Shown: positions 25,041 to 33,689 of the stretch, in pieces | Layout: each line of letters starts with the position of its first letter | Numbering within the stretch: position 1 is the stretch's first letter | Source: Lawsonibacter celer | GTDB taxonomy: Bacteria > Bacillota > Clostridia > Oscillospirales > Oscillospiraceae | Direction of reading: 5' to 3' | Assembly (NCBI RefSeq): GCF_014281125.1 | Contig: NZ_JACOEA010000005.1 | Coordinates: 1-64,000 of the forward strand | DNA length: 64,000 bases | Notes under the pieces: model-generated | Seen by the model: the letters and a program-made list of their open reading frames with translations, nothing else | Database searches by the model: none | What the model was told of the DNA's origin: nothing | Program-made: the position numbers and the translations under genes

Positions 25041-26129
25041 TCAGCCGTCGGCAATGATCTTGCTGCCGGTCCTGGGTAGAGAGGGGGCTAATTTGGGCCG
25101 GGCTGGAAGACACTCCTTCCGCCGGCGGCGCAGATGGACGCACAGGGTCACCACACCGCTGACCAGCAGGAAGGCGTAGAAGCTGATGCCCCGGGAGACC
25201 AACACCGCAGGGGTTACTAGGCCGGAGCCGAAAAAGAGGGCCATGGCTTTGACAAAACCGCCCTCAGAAGCGCCTACTGCCCCGGGGAGGGGGAGGGAAG
25301 CCACAGCCAGGGTAATCAGCGCCTGAGTGCCGATGAGGGCGAAGGGGCTGTGCCCTGACAGACCAAAGGCCTGGTACACTACGAGGGGGACGGAGAAGGA
25401 GGCGGTCAGCTGAAGAGCGGTGAGGGCCAGCAGCATCGGCACTAGGCCGGGGTTGTGCCGGACACAGTCCGCACCCCGGCGGTACTCGCTCAGCTGGTGC
25501 TCCAGCTTTTCCTGAGCGGCGTCCGGGCTGCGGACAATGTGCAGCTTTACCAGCAGAGCCAGCACGGCCCGGGCGAGCCTGCGGGCGGCGTTGGGCAGGA
25601 ACATCAGGCAGAGCATCCCGGCGGTCAGGGCCAGGTTTACCACCGCGCCGTAGACCAGTAGCAGACCCAGGCCCCCCCCAAGATTGGTCAGGAGGCCGGG
25701 CTGCACAAAAAGCACCACAAGGGCGTAGCCCAGTACAGTCACCTGGTAGCACACGGCAATGAGCATCATGTTCAGCGTTCCGTGGGCGGCGGGAACGCCA
25801 TCCTTGGACATGTAGTAGATCTGGGCGGGCTGTCCGCCCGTGGCGGAAGGGGTAATGGAGCTGAAATAGAATCCGGCGAAGGAATAACCCAGGCAGCTGT
25901 GGTAGGGGACCCGATGGCCCAGCCGGCCCAGGATCAGCCGGGAACACAGGGCCTCGCACCCCACAAAGACGAGCATCAGGGCCAGTCCCAGGAGAATCCA
26001 GCCGGGCCTGACCTGGCTGAGTGTGCCGGCCAGGCGGGAAAAGGGCTGGTCCCGGAAGAGCATCCAGCCGGTCAGGGCCATCAGACCCAGCATCAGCGCG
26101 ATGCCGAGGCAGCTTTTTCGCTTGGACAT
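25041..26129 (-). CDS. Lysylphosphatidylglycerol synthase TM region/UPF0104 family membrane protein
   Basis: A 362-residue polytopic protein with about eight helices and the family segments FAGFYFSSITPSATGGQPAQIYYM and LPLPGAVGASEGGFVKAM. It has the flippase-like membrane part only, with no aminoacyl-transferase domain, so it is not a complete MprF. The ATG at 26129 overlaps the stop of the glycolipid synthase in ATGA, suggesting that it moves or helps make a membrane glycolipid. That role is inference. Confidence 0.82.
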   Translation of the reverse strand: MSKRKSCLGIALMLGLMALTGWMLFRDQPFSRLAGTLSQVRPGWILLGLALMLVFVGCEALCSRLILGRLGHRVPYHSCLGYSFAGFYFSSITPSATGGQPAQIYYMSKDGVPAAHGTLNMMLIAVCYQVTVLGYALVVLFVQPGLLTNLGGGLGLLLVYGAVVNLALTAGMLCLMFLPNAARRLARAVLALLVKLHIVRSPDAAQEKLEHQLSEYRRGADCVRHNPGLVPMLLALTALQLTASFSVPLVVYQAFGLSGHSPFALIGTQALITLAVASLPLPGAVGASEGGFVKAMALFFGSGLVTPAVLVSRGISFYAFLLVSGVVTLCVHLRRRRKECLPARPKLAPSLPRTGSKIIADG

Positions 26130-27220
26130 CAGGCACACGCCTCCTTTGCTCCGACCAGCTGGGACAGGCGGCGCACCAAGTCCTCCTCCTCCAGCTGGCT
26201 CTTCAGCGCCCGCATACGGCTGGCCATGCATTCCAGAGCATCGTCGTCATAGATCAGAGCGCGGATCGCGGACAGACAGGCCTCGGGCTCCTTGGCCGCA
26301 ACCCGGCCAAGCCCACGCTCCTCCAAAGCGCGGGCATTCTTCTTCTCCTGCTCCAAAAAGGGCTCCCACGCCAGCATGGGCAGCTCGGCAAAAATGCTTT
26401 CGAAGAGGGTAATGCCGCCGGGCTTGGACAAAAGCAGATCGGACTGGGCCATGTAGTCGTAGACACGGTCGGTAAAGCCCACGACCTCGATGTTGTCGTA
26501 CCGACCCGCCAAGCGGTCATAGAGCTTTTGATTGCGGCCGGTGATGAGGGTGACCCGAACCCCGGGCAGGGAATTGAGCGCCTCATAAAAGCGGTCCGTC
26601 CGGGGCATTAGGCCCAGCCCGCCACCCATGATGAGCAGGCGGCGCTCCCGGTCCGCCGGCCGGCGGCGAATATGCTTGAACTCCTCTTTCACCGGGATAC
26701 CGGTAACCAAAATGCGCGCGCCGGGCACCCCCTTGACACGCAGCTGGTCCCGGATGTCTTCGGTGCCCACCAGATAGCAGTCCGTGCCATAGTTGATCCA
26801 TTCGGCGTGGGCGGTCAGGTCGGTGACGCAGGTGACCAGGGGCAGCGCGCTGCGGTGCAGCCGCTTGTAGCGGGAGATCAGCTGGGCACAGGCGGGATGG
26901 GTGGCGATGACGGCGTCCGGACACCGCTCCTCCAAAAGCCGGTTCAGCCGGGAGAGCAGCAGTCCCTCGCAGGCCGGGCGCAGCTCTATGCGGACGTCTT
27001 GGGTCAGCTTGTAATACAGATTAAACAGACCGCTGCCCCGGGTCACCAGCCAGTGAAACCCTTTGTAAACCAGGTCGGAGGTCTCCGGCAGGGCGTAGGC
27101 GATCAGATCCTCCACCTCTACCTGAGCGCGGGGGAAGCACTGCAGCAGCTGCTGGCGCAGGGACAGGGAAGCCGACCAGTGGCCTAGGCCAAATTTTCCG
27201 GTCAAGATCAGGATCTTCAT
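26129..27220 (-). CDS. MGDG synthase-like diacylglycerol glycosyltransferase (UgtP type)
   Basis: A 363-residue GT-B enzyme. The N-terminus (ILTGKFGLGHWSASLSLRQ) is the MGDG-synthase acceptor domain, with a UDP-sugar domain in the second half (LIMGGGLGLMPRT, SKPGGITLFESIFAELPML). Expected to make glycosyl-diacylglycerol at the inner membrane face. AAGGAGG precedes the ATG. A TATACT -10 box lies about 25 bp upstream of the start, with a poor -35 and a CTTAA direct repeat further upstream, which suggests an activated promoter. Confidence 0.85.
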   Translation of the reverse strand: MKILILTGKFGLGHWSASLSLRQQLLQCFPRAQVEVEDLIAYALPETSDLVYKGFHWLVTRGSGLFNLYYKLTQDVRIELRPACEGLLLSRLNRLLEERCPDAVIATHPACAQLISRYKRLHRSALPLVTCVTDLTAHAEWINYGTDCYLVGTEDIRDQLRVKGVPGARILVTGIPVKEEFKHIRRRPADRERRLLIMGGGLGLMPRTDRFYEALNSLPGVRVTLITGRNQKLYDRLAGRYDNIEVVGFTDRVYDYMAQSDLLLSKPGGITLFESIFAELPMLAWEPFLEQEKKNARALEERGLGRVAAKEPEACLSAIRALIYDDDALECMASRMRALKSQLEEEDLVRRLSQLVGAKEACA

Positions 27221-27283
27221 GGCGCTTCCTCCTTTTCTGCGACCAGTATATCGTAGGATTCTTTAGAAAACCGCAGATGAATC

Positions 27284-27299
27284 CTTAATTTATCCTTAA
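27284..27299. promoter_or_regulatory. CTTAA direct repeat upstream of the glycolipid synthase
   Basis: Two ATCCTTAA units with CTTAA at 27284-27288 and 27295-27299, an 11-bp period. About 65-80 bp upstream of the glycolipid synthase start and just upstream of a weak -35 region. The second unit overlaps the stop region of the PPTase gene. Confidence 0.45.
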
Positions 27300-27859
27300 G
27301 AAAATCTGACGGTTTCCAGGGAGGCATAGTCCAGCCACACAATGGACGGGGGGAGGGCTGCCGGGGCGGCGGCGCACAGGGCGGCGCGCCAGGCCGAGGA
27401 GCCATAAGCGCGGAAGGACAGGTTGTCCAGCGTACTGCCGTCGCCTGGTTCCAGCAGGGGAACGGAGAGACCAGCGGGAGAGCAGTCCAGCCCGCGGCCG
27501 GTGTATTTGCACCGCCCCTCTTTTAGGGTCCACAGGGTATAGAAGTCTTCCCAATTGCAGCCCCGGGCCTCAAACCAGGTATACTCCCCTTGGCTGAGCA
27601 CACAGCGGGGCAGGCCGGCGCGGCGTGGGCGGATGAGCTCTATGTCCACACCCAGGGGGGCGTCCCCCACGGCGCATAGGACCAGAGGACCGCTGTGGCT
27701 GATGCTGAAATGGATGTGGGGGTGAGCGGGAAACCAGGGCTTTCCGCCGGGCAGCCGGGCCGTCTCCGGCAGAGCGGCTATGCCATAGGTCTGCTGCAGG
27801 GCATAAGAGAGCAGCCTGGCCGCCGCTCCTCCGTCGGTCCGTCCATAGAGCACCGGCAT
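27296..27859 (-). CDS. 4'-phosphopantetheinyl transferase (Sfp type)
   Basis: A 187-residue enzyme that attaches the pantetheine arm to carrier proteins. FSISHSG, the metal-binding GVDIE (D and E ligands) and the WTLKEGRCKYTGRGL helix are all intact. Length suggests a compact Sfp-type protein. AAGGGGGG precedes the ATG. No NRPS or PKS genes are seen nearby, so the carrier protein is elsewhere. Confidence 0.88.
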   Translation of the reverse strand: MPVLYGRTDGGAAARLLSYALQQTYGIAALPETARLPGGKPWFPAHPHIHFSISHSGPLVLCAVGDAPLGVDIELIRPRRAGLPRCVLSQGEYTWFEARGCNWEDFYTLWTLKEGRCKYTGRGLDCSPAGLSVPLLEPGDGSTLDNLSFRAYGSSAWRAALCAAAPAALPPSIVWLDYASLETVRFS

Positions 27860-27948
27860 AAAATCCCCCCCTTATTGCGCCTATTATACTATTTCTGAAG
27901 ACGAAATTCAATAAAAAATGCGTGGTTTTTCTGTCAAAATTCGTATTT

Positions 27949-29190
27949 TCAGGGTTCAGAGGTTTCAAAAGTGCCCAAAAACAGGGGAATACATCGCTCC
28001 AGATCCACAATGGCGTAGACAAAGGGACGGTCAAAGGTAAGAATGTCATCCGGAGCCGGGGCGCTGATGGTGTTTATGCCGCCAAAGGTAAAGGAAAAAG
28101 CGCGGGTGCCCTGTTCATCCAGCTCGATTCCAGCGCCGTGGACGACCGTACTGAGGTAGAGGGGGCGGCCGCCCTGGTCGGTGCCCATGGCGGAAAAGTC
28201 GGCCAGGGCGGGGGCAAAGGCACGGGTAAGCCCCATAGCCTGGAGCGGCCCGACCAGAGTGCCCTGCCAATAGGCTGTGAATTTGGGGAGGAGGAGGACC
28301 AGGTGCCGCTCGGCTGCGCCTGTAATCAGCGTCTGCAGACCTGCTCCATCCAGCCGCTCCAGACAGTCTGCCAAGGATATGCCTTCCTCCGGCAAAAGGG
28401 CCATCAGGGCCAGCCGACCGTCCTGATAGGGCAGGAGGACTCCGCGCACTCCGTCGGCGTGCAGGACGCGCTCGGTCCGGCCGCCGTTGCTCATCAGGTC
28501 CACCTGGCCCTGGGTGCCGTCCTCCCGATAAAAGGGCTGGGCACTTCGGGTGTCAGAGGGGTCGAATTCCTTTTCCCACTTCCCCTCGAAATAGACGGCA
28601 TTGACCAGGGCCAGTACTGTGTCCGGGTCCAGCTGAGACAGGGCCTGCTTTATGTGTCCGCCGGTGTGCTGCTCCACCCAGGCATTAACCTGGCTAAGGG
28701 TGGAGGGCGCGGTAAAATCGGCGGCAAATATCCCGGCCTGGTAGGGGTCTGTACAGCGGCCCACAAAGACGTCTTCCGCCTGGGCGCGCGCATCCAGCCA
28801 CAGACTGTCGGCAATGGACAGCTGGGTACCGCCGTTCAGCGCGGCGTAGTCGGCCAGCAGCGCGGCGCAATTGGCGTTGAGGGCGTCCCGGCCGCCCGTT
28901 CCGGTCAGCAGCGCTTCAAACTGCGTTAAGGTCTCCCCGGACGCGCCGTTGGCCGCCATGGAAAGGCATAAAAGCACAGAGAGGGGAGAGAGGAGGGTGT
29001 TTTCTCCCGCAAGGCGGGTTTGACGCAGCAATTCCAGGCCGAAGTCCGCAGCGGCCAGGTCCAGGTCCGGGTCGGCGAGAGGGGTCACAGAGGGCGGAGA
29101 CTGGGCGGCTTTCAGCGCCTGGGTCCCGCCGGAGCAGCCCGTCAAAATAAGGGACAATGTCAGGGCGAGCGACAGTATCCGGATGTTCAT
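27949..29190 (-). CDS. Serpin-family protease inhibitor, lipoprotein
   Basis: A 413-residue secreted serpin anchored by lipid at C19 (lipobox LILTGC). The fold is complete: ANGASGETLTQFEALL, VNAVYFEGKWEKEFDP, the breach stretch STVVHGAGIELDEQGT and the C-terminal FDRPFVYAIVD. The hinge of the reactive loop reads GTRAFSFTF, with bulky phenylalanines where small residues are usual. Gut bacterial serpins inhibit host or rival proteases; whether this one inhibits is open. It diverges from the two-component system, with a shared upstream repeat. Confidence 0.88.
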   Translation of the reverse strand: MNIRILSLALTLSLILTGCSGGTQALKAAQSPPSVTPLADPDLDLAAADFGLELLRQTRLAGENTLLSPLSVLLCLSMAANGASGETLTQFEALLTGTGGRDALNANCAALLADYAALNGGTQLSIADSLWLDARAQAEDVFVGRCTDPYQAGIFAADFTAPSTLSQVNAWVEQHTGGHIKQALSQLDPDTVLALVNAVYFEGKWEKEFDPSDTRSAQPFYREDGTQGQVDLMSNGGRTERVLHADGVRGVLLPYQDGRLALMALLPEEGISLADCLERLDGAGLQTLITGAAERHLVLLLPKFTAYWQGTLVGPLQAMGLTRAFAPALADFSAMGTDQGGRPLYLSTVVHGAGIELDEQGTRAFSFTFGGINTISAPAPDDILTFDRPFVYAIVDLERCIPLFLGTFETSEP

Positions 29191-29254
29191 GGGAAGACCT
29201 CCTTTTTGCCGGTTTGCTTTTTAGACGTACTTTAGGGTAAAATGTTCCTGTTTT

Positions 29255-29270
29255 CTTAATCAGTTCTTAA
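29255..29270. promoter_or_regulatory. CTTAA direct repeat between the serpin and the two-component system
   Basis: TTCTTAA units with CTTAA at 29255-29259 and 29266-29270, an 11-bp period typical of OmpR-family response regulator sites. It lies 65-80 bp upstream of the serpin start and about 34 bp upstream of the response regulator -10. Confidence 0.5.
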
Positions 29271-29283
29271 AGGTTTTCCCGCT

Positions 29284-29310
29284 TGGGGCTTAACCTTCTC
29301 CTGCTATGAT
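29284..29310 (+). promoter_or_regulatory. Promoter of the two-component system
   Basis: TTGGGG about 16 bp upstream of TATGAT, near 29305; -35 weak. The CTTAA repeat sits directly upstream. Confidence 0.5.
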
Positions 29311-29331
29311 ACCGAATATGAGGTGATGGAG

Positions 29332-30024
29332 TTGTACAACATTCTCATCTGTGATGACGACAAGGATATCGTCGCCGCGCTGGAGATCTATTTGACCAGC
29401 GAGGGTTACCGCACCCTGAAGGCTTACGACGGGCTGGAGGCGCTGAGGCTGGCGGAGGAGCATCCGGTGGACCTGATTTTGATGGACATCATGATGCCCG
29501 GGCTGGATGGAATCCGCACCACGGCCAAGCTGCGGGAGAGCCGCAATGTGCCGATTATCCTGCTTACCGCAAAAAGCGAGGACTCAGACAAGGTGCTGGG
29601 GTTGAACATCGGGGCGGACGACTATGTGACCAAGCCCTTTAACCCCATTGAGCTGATCGCCCGGGTGAAAAGCCAGCTGCGGCGGTACACCACTCTGGGC
29701 GGCCGTCCGGGGGCGGACAGCGCCGCCCTGACCAACGGCGGTATTGTGCTGGACGATACCGCAAAATCCGTGAGCGTGGACGGGGAGGCGGTCAGTCTCA
29801 CACCCCTGGAGTACAACATTCTGCTGCTGCTGATGAAGCATCCGGGGCGGGTGTTTTCCACCAGCCAGATCTACGAGCAGGTGTGGAACGATCCCTCCCT
29901 TGGCTCGGAAAACACCGTGGCCGTGCACATCCGCCACCTGAGGGAAAAGATCGAGATCGACCCGGCCAATCCCAGGTACATCAAGGTCGTCTGGGGGCTG
30001 GGGTACAAGATGGAGAAGATTTGA
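29332..30024 (+). CDS. OmpR/PhoB-family response regulator
   Basis: A 230-residue regulator: receiver domain with acidic pocket ICDDD, phosphoacceptor D52 in LMDIMMPG and LLTAKSE switch lysine region, then a winged-helix DNA-binding domain (LTPLEYNILLLLMKHPGRVFS to the GYKMEKI end). The start is best placed at TTG 29332, six bases after GAGGTG, giving the normal MYNILICDDD opening; GTG 29323 and ATG 29326 are alternatives. Pairs with the kinase downstream. Confidence 0.92.
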   Translation: MYNILICDDDKDIVAALEIYLTSEGYRTLKAYDGLEALRLAEEHPVDLILMDIMMPGLDGIRTTAKLRESRNVPIILLTAKSEDSDKVLGLNIGADDYVTKPFNPIELIARVKSQLRRYTTLGGRPGADSAALTNGGIVLDDTAKSVSVDGEAVSLTPLEYNILLLLMKHPGRVFSTSQIYEQVWNDPSLGSENTVAVHIRHLREKIEIDPANPRYIKVVWGLGYKMEKI

Positions 30025-30124
30025 CCGGCCGGACTGCGCCGGACCAATTTTACCGGAGGGGCTCTGTCCCGCGCAGAGCGCGTATTTCGGAGGGCGTCCG
30101 CCCCCCAAAGCAAGGAGTGATACC

Positions 30125-32224
30125 ATGAAAAAACAGCTTCGCACCAATCCTGTTCTCAAGGCGGTGGCGGTGATCCTGCTCCTGGTCCTGGCGGCAGGGG
30201 GCTTTTGGGCGTCCCTGTTTACCCTGTACAAGTGGGACGACATCTGGACCGGAGCGGGCTACTATGACAGCAACAATTATTATGCTAATCTCTACAACCG
30301 TCTGGGTCAAGTACAGGAGCTGGCCCGGCTGACGCAGGAAAAGGCGTGGGATGGGGGCCTGTCCTATCTGGACCAGCAGAGGCTGGAAAACCTGAAAGAG
30401 ATGCTTGCCCCGGAAAAGACCAATTTTCGCTTCCAATTGCTGGACAACGCCACCGGCGAGCTGGTCTACGGCAACCTGAAGGGCTGGCCCATGGGGGAGA
30501 GTGTGTACCGGGTCCATACCGACGCGATGGGATTCACCAGAAACGGTGGGGAGCGGCGGGAAGACTATATGAGCTGGGACGGAGAACAGGAGTATTATCT
30601 GCTCCATCTGGTGCTTCCGGATGGAAGCACGAAGGTGTGTACGCCGGAGGAGACGCAGCTGGCTGCCCAATACGGCTGGTTTTTTGACGGGGGCTACTCC
30701 TGGGAGTATGATTCCAGCCGGGACAGCCGGGTGGTATCGGTGGAGTTTGCCGTGGAGTACGGGGTGACCAACCCCACCACCGTGGAGGACGAATTTACCC
30801 AGGGCGCGCAGGAATATCTGGAGTACGCCCAGTATCTGCCGGCGATTGCTCTGCTGGCCCTCGTTTTGGATGCAGCGGCGGTCCTGCTCTTTGTATTTCT
30901 CTGTCTGGGCGCCGGCCGTCGGCGGGAACGGGAGGGCGTGGTGCTCAACGGCTTTGACCGGATTCCGCTGGATGCTCTGGCGATACTGGAATTCTTTGCA
31001 CTGGCTCTGCTGCTCAATGCGGGGGATTCTATGGCATGGGCGTTCAATACCATGTCCCTCACACCGGATCTGGCGGCGGGCTTAAGCGTTATTTCCCTGG
31101 GGATCGCAGGCTGTGTGGAGGCCTTCCTTCTGACGCTGGTCGTCCGAATCAAAGCGGGCACTGTGGGCTCCAACACTCTGGTTTGGATGCTGTGTAAGGT
31201 CATCTATAAGGGCTGCCGACGCATTTCCGCCTCCTGGCCCCTCACAGGGCGCATGGTGGGCTGGTTCCTGTTGTATCTGCTGGGCACGTTCCTCACCGCG
31301 CTTACCGTGTTTCTGATTCCGGTTTATCAGGGCGTGGTCCTCTGGCTGCTGTGCCGCTGGACCATCCAGTGGAAGCGGGTGCGCACAGGTACGGAGCAGA
31401 TTACCGGGGGCAATCCGGAGTATAAAATTGATACCGAAAAGATGTACCGGGACCTGAAGATTCACGCCGAGCAGCTGAACAACTTGGGAAGCGCCATCTC
31501 CACCGCCGTGGACGAGCGGATGAAGAGCGAGCGGTTCAAGGCGGAGCTGATTACCAATGTCTCCCATGACCTCAAGACGCCCCTGACCTCCATCATCAAC
31601 TATGTGGACCTGCTGAAAAAGGAGGAGATCTCCGATCCAAAGGCGGCAGAGTATATTGAGGTGCTGGACCGGAAAAGCCAGCGGCTGAAAAAGCTGACCG
31701 AAGACCTGGTGGAGGCCTCCAAGGCGTCCACAGGCAGCCTGAGCGTGAACCGGGAACGGCTGGGCGTGGTTCAGCTGGTGCAGCAGGCCCTGGGCGAGTT
31801 TGAGGAAAAGTTTGCCCGCAGTTGTCTGACGCCGGTGCTTACCGCTCCTGCAGAGGAGGCCTACGTGGAAGCGGACGGCCGGCACCTGTGGCGCATTATT
31901 GACAATCTGCTCTCCAACTGCAATAAATATGCGCTGGAGGGTACCAGGATTTATCTGGATGTGATAAAATGGGAAGGACAGGTGACCCTATCTGTGAAGA
32001 ACATCTCCCGCCAGCAGCTGAACATTCCGGCAGAGCAGCTGATGGAACGCTTTGTGCGGGGAGAGGAATCCCGCAGTACGGAGGGCTCCGGGCTGGGCCT
32101 GTCCATTGCCCGCAGCCTGGCGGAGCTGCAGGGCGGCACCTTCCGGCTGGATGTGGACGGCGACCTGTTTAAGGCGGCCGTCTCCTTCCCGGAATCGGAG
32201 GCGCCGACGCAGATCGAAGCATGA
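30125..32224 (+). CDS. Membrane sensor histidine kinase
   Basis: A 699-residue kinase. A first helix (about residues 13-34) precedes an extracellular sensor of about 200 residues, then a group of about five helices (about 238-420), a HAMP-like linker, and the HisKA motif NVSHDLKTPLTS with phosphoacceptor H481. The ATPase domain follows, with N-box NLLSNCNKYAL and GSGLGLSIARSLAEL. The many central helices are unusual compared with two-helix kinases. It follows the response regulator by 100 bp and ends before a strong terminator. Confidence 0.92.
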   Translation: MKKQLRTNPVLKAVAVILLLVLAAGGFWASLFTLYKWDDIWTGAGYYDSNNYYANLYNRLGQVQELARLTQEKAWDGGLSYLDQQRLENLKEMLAPEKTNFRFQLLDNATGELVYGNLKGWPMGESVYRVHTDAMGFTRNGGERREDYMSWDGEQEYYLLHLVLPDGSTKVCTPEETQLAAQYGWFFDGGYSWEYDSSRDSRVVSVEFAVEYGVTNPTTVEDEFTQGAQEYLEYAQYLPAIALLALVLDAAAVLLFVFLCLGAGRRREREGVVLNGFDRIPLDALAILEFFALALLLNAGDSMAWAFNTMSLTPDLAAGLSVISLGIAGCVEAFLLTLVVRIKAGTVGSNTLVWMLCKVIYKGCRRISASWPLTGRMVGWFLLYLLGTFLTALTVFLIPVYQGVVLWLLCRWTIQWKRVRTGTEQITGGNPEYKIDTEKMYRDLKIHAEQLNNLGSAISTAVDERMKSERFKAELITNVSHDLKTPLTSIINYVDLLKKEEISDPKAAEYIEVLDRKSQRLKKLTEDLVEASKASTGSLSVNRERLGVVQLVQQALGEFEEKFARSCLTPVLTAPAEEAYVEADGRHLWRIIDNLLSNCNKYALEGTRIYLDVIKWEGQVTLSVKNISRQQLNIPAEQLMERFVRGEESRSTEGSGLGLSIARSLAELQGGTFRLDVDGDLFKAAVSFPESEAPTQIEA

Positions 32225-32225
32225 A

Positions 32226-32281
32226 CCTCCTCCGGGCCGGGACACGACAGGAGTGTCCCGGCCCGGAGGAACCCTTTTTTG
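32226..32281 (+). terminator. Terminator after the histidine kinase
   Basis: An 18-bp perfect stem (32228-32245 with 32253-32270), then ACCC and TTTTTT. Confidence 0.9.
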
Positions 32282-32303
32282 TGTTGGGAGCGTGGAGAAT
32301 GCC

Positions 32304-33212
32304 ATGTATGACATTGTAATCATCGGCGGCGGCCCGGCGGGGCTTACCGCCGCACTATATGCCAAGCGGGCGGGGCGCTCCGCCCTGCTGCTGGAGGGCG
32401 GGGTGCTGGGTGGCCAGGCCGCCACCACTCCGGAGATTGAAAACTGGCCGGGCACACAGCGCATTTCCGGTGGCGACTTCGCCATGAATTTGTACCAGCA
32501 GTCCACGGCCCTGGGGGCGGAGATTCGCTTTGAGGCCGCCACGGGCCTGGAAAAGGTGTCGGACGGCTGGCGGGTGCGCACAGCCGCAGGCGGGTACGAG
32601 ACCCGGGCGGTGATCCTGGCCAACGGGGTGCGCCGGAGAAAGCTGGGGGTGCCCGGGGAAGAGCAGCTGGCCGGCCGGGGCGTGAGCGTATGCGCCACCT
32701 GCGACGGGGGCTTTTTCAAGGGAAAAGAGGTGGCCGTGGTGGGCGGCGGCAGCGCCGCCCTGGAGGACGCCCTCTACCTGGCCTCCCTGTGTCCCAGGGT
32801 ATGGCTGATCCACCGGCGGGACCGGTTCCGGGGAGAGACCCATCTGGTCCGGGCGGTGGAGTCCATCCCCAACATCATCCCGGTTATGGACACCTGGGTG
32901 GAGGAAGTGCGGGGAGCCGAGCGGGTGGAGTCCCTGCTGCTGGACGGAAAGGCGGGGGCGAGGGAGCTGACCGTGTCCGCCGTGTTTACCGCAGTGGGCC
33001 TTATCCCGGACAACGGGGCCTTCGCCCCGCCCCTGGAGCTGGACGAGCAGGGCTATGTGCGGGCGGACGAGGGCTGCCGCACCAATCTGCCCGGGGTCTT
33101 TGCTGCCGGGGATACCCGGGCAAAGCCCCTGCGGCAGCTGGTGACCGCCGCTGCGGACGGGGCCATGGCCGCCTTCCAGGCGGGGAATTTTCTGAACCTG
33201 CGGGACAGCTGA
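32304..33212 (+). CDS. Thioredoxin reductase-like FAD/NAD(P) oxidoreductase
   Basis: A 302-residue flavoprotein with FAD motif GGGPAGLTAALYA near residues 8-20, redox-active C130-A-T-C133, NADPH motif GGGSAALEDALYLA and C-terminal GVFAAGDT. The size and CxxC fit low-molecular-weight thioredoxin reductase. ATG at 32304; the long upstream open frame is a shadow of the kinase gene. No thioredoxin gene adjoins, so the partner could be a different small redox protein. Confidence 0.87.
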   Translation: MYDIVIIGGGPAGLTAALYAKRAGRSALLLEGGVLGGQAATTPEIENWPGTQRISGGDFAMNLYQQSTALGAEIRFEAATGLEKVSDGWRVRTAAGGYETRAVILANGVRRRKLGVPGEEQLAGRGVSVCATCDGGFFKGKEVAVVGGGSAALEDALYLASLCPRVWLIHRRDRFRGETHLVRAVESIPNIIPVMDTWVEEVRGAERVESLLLDGKAGARELTVSAVFTAVGLIPDNGAFAPPLELDEQGYVRADEGCRTNLPGVFAAGDTRAKPLRQLVTAAADGAMAAFQAGNFLNLRDS

Positions 33213-33215
33213 GGG

Positions 33216-33503
33216 CTACTCCTCGGTTCGCTGGAAGCCCTGGCAGGGGTCAGGGTCTTCCGGCGGCTGGGGCTGCCCGCCGACCTGCAGCGCGGGGAGC
33301 AGCACAAGAGAAGCGCCGAAGAGGATTGCAGCCAGAATGGCGATGGCCTGTATCTTGTTGCGCTCCAGCCAGGGACGCCACCCATCCGGCAGGGGGAGTT
33401 TATCCCCGAATTTGTCCATCACCACGTAGAGCACCACGGCAATGACCACACAGATGGCCAGCCGGGTCACGGTCTGCTGTTTATCCTGCTTCCAATCATC
33501 CAT
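33216..33503 (-). CDS. Small membrane protein, two predicted helices, unknown
   Basis: A 95-residue protein with hydrophobic segments near residues 14-30 and 51-71 and a charged N-terminus (MDDWKQDKQQ). I do not recognise the family. AAAGGAGG precedes the ATG. It converges on the thioredoxin reductase gene with 3 bp between stops. Confidence 0.6.
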   Translation of the reverse strand: MDDWKQDKQQTVTRLAICVVIAVVLYVVMDKFGDKLPLPDGWRPWLERNKIQAIAILAAILFGASLVLLPALQVGGQPQPPEDPDPCQGFQRTEE

Positions 33504-33628
33504 AGGACTCCGCCTCCTTTTGATCCAGTATAGTGCGCCCGCCCGCCCGGCATGCCAGGGGGACGGGCTGCAATTTATTTCCGATCCTAAGCGATTATGA
33601 CCAAACGGTTAATTTTTCCCCAAGCCAC

Positions 33629-33657
33629 TTGTCCCGCGCCGGGCGATTGGATATAAT
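33629..33657 (+). promoter_or_regulatory. Promoter of the P-type ATPase gene
   Basis: TTGTCC (33629-33634), 17-bp spacer, TATAAT (33652-33657). Confidence 0.65.
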
Positions 33658-33689
33658 GGAGACTACCAAATGGAAACAGAGGCGTGTAC

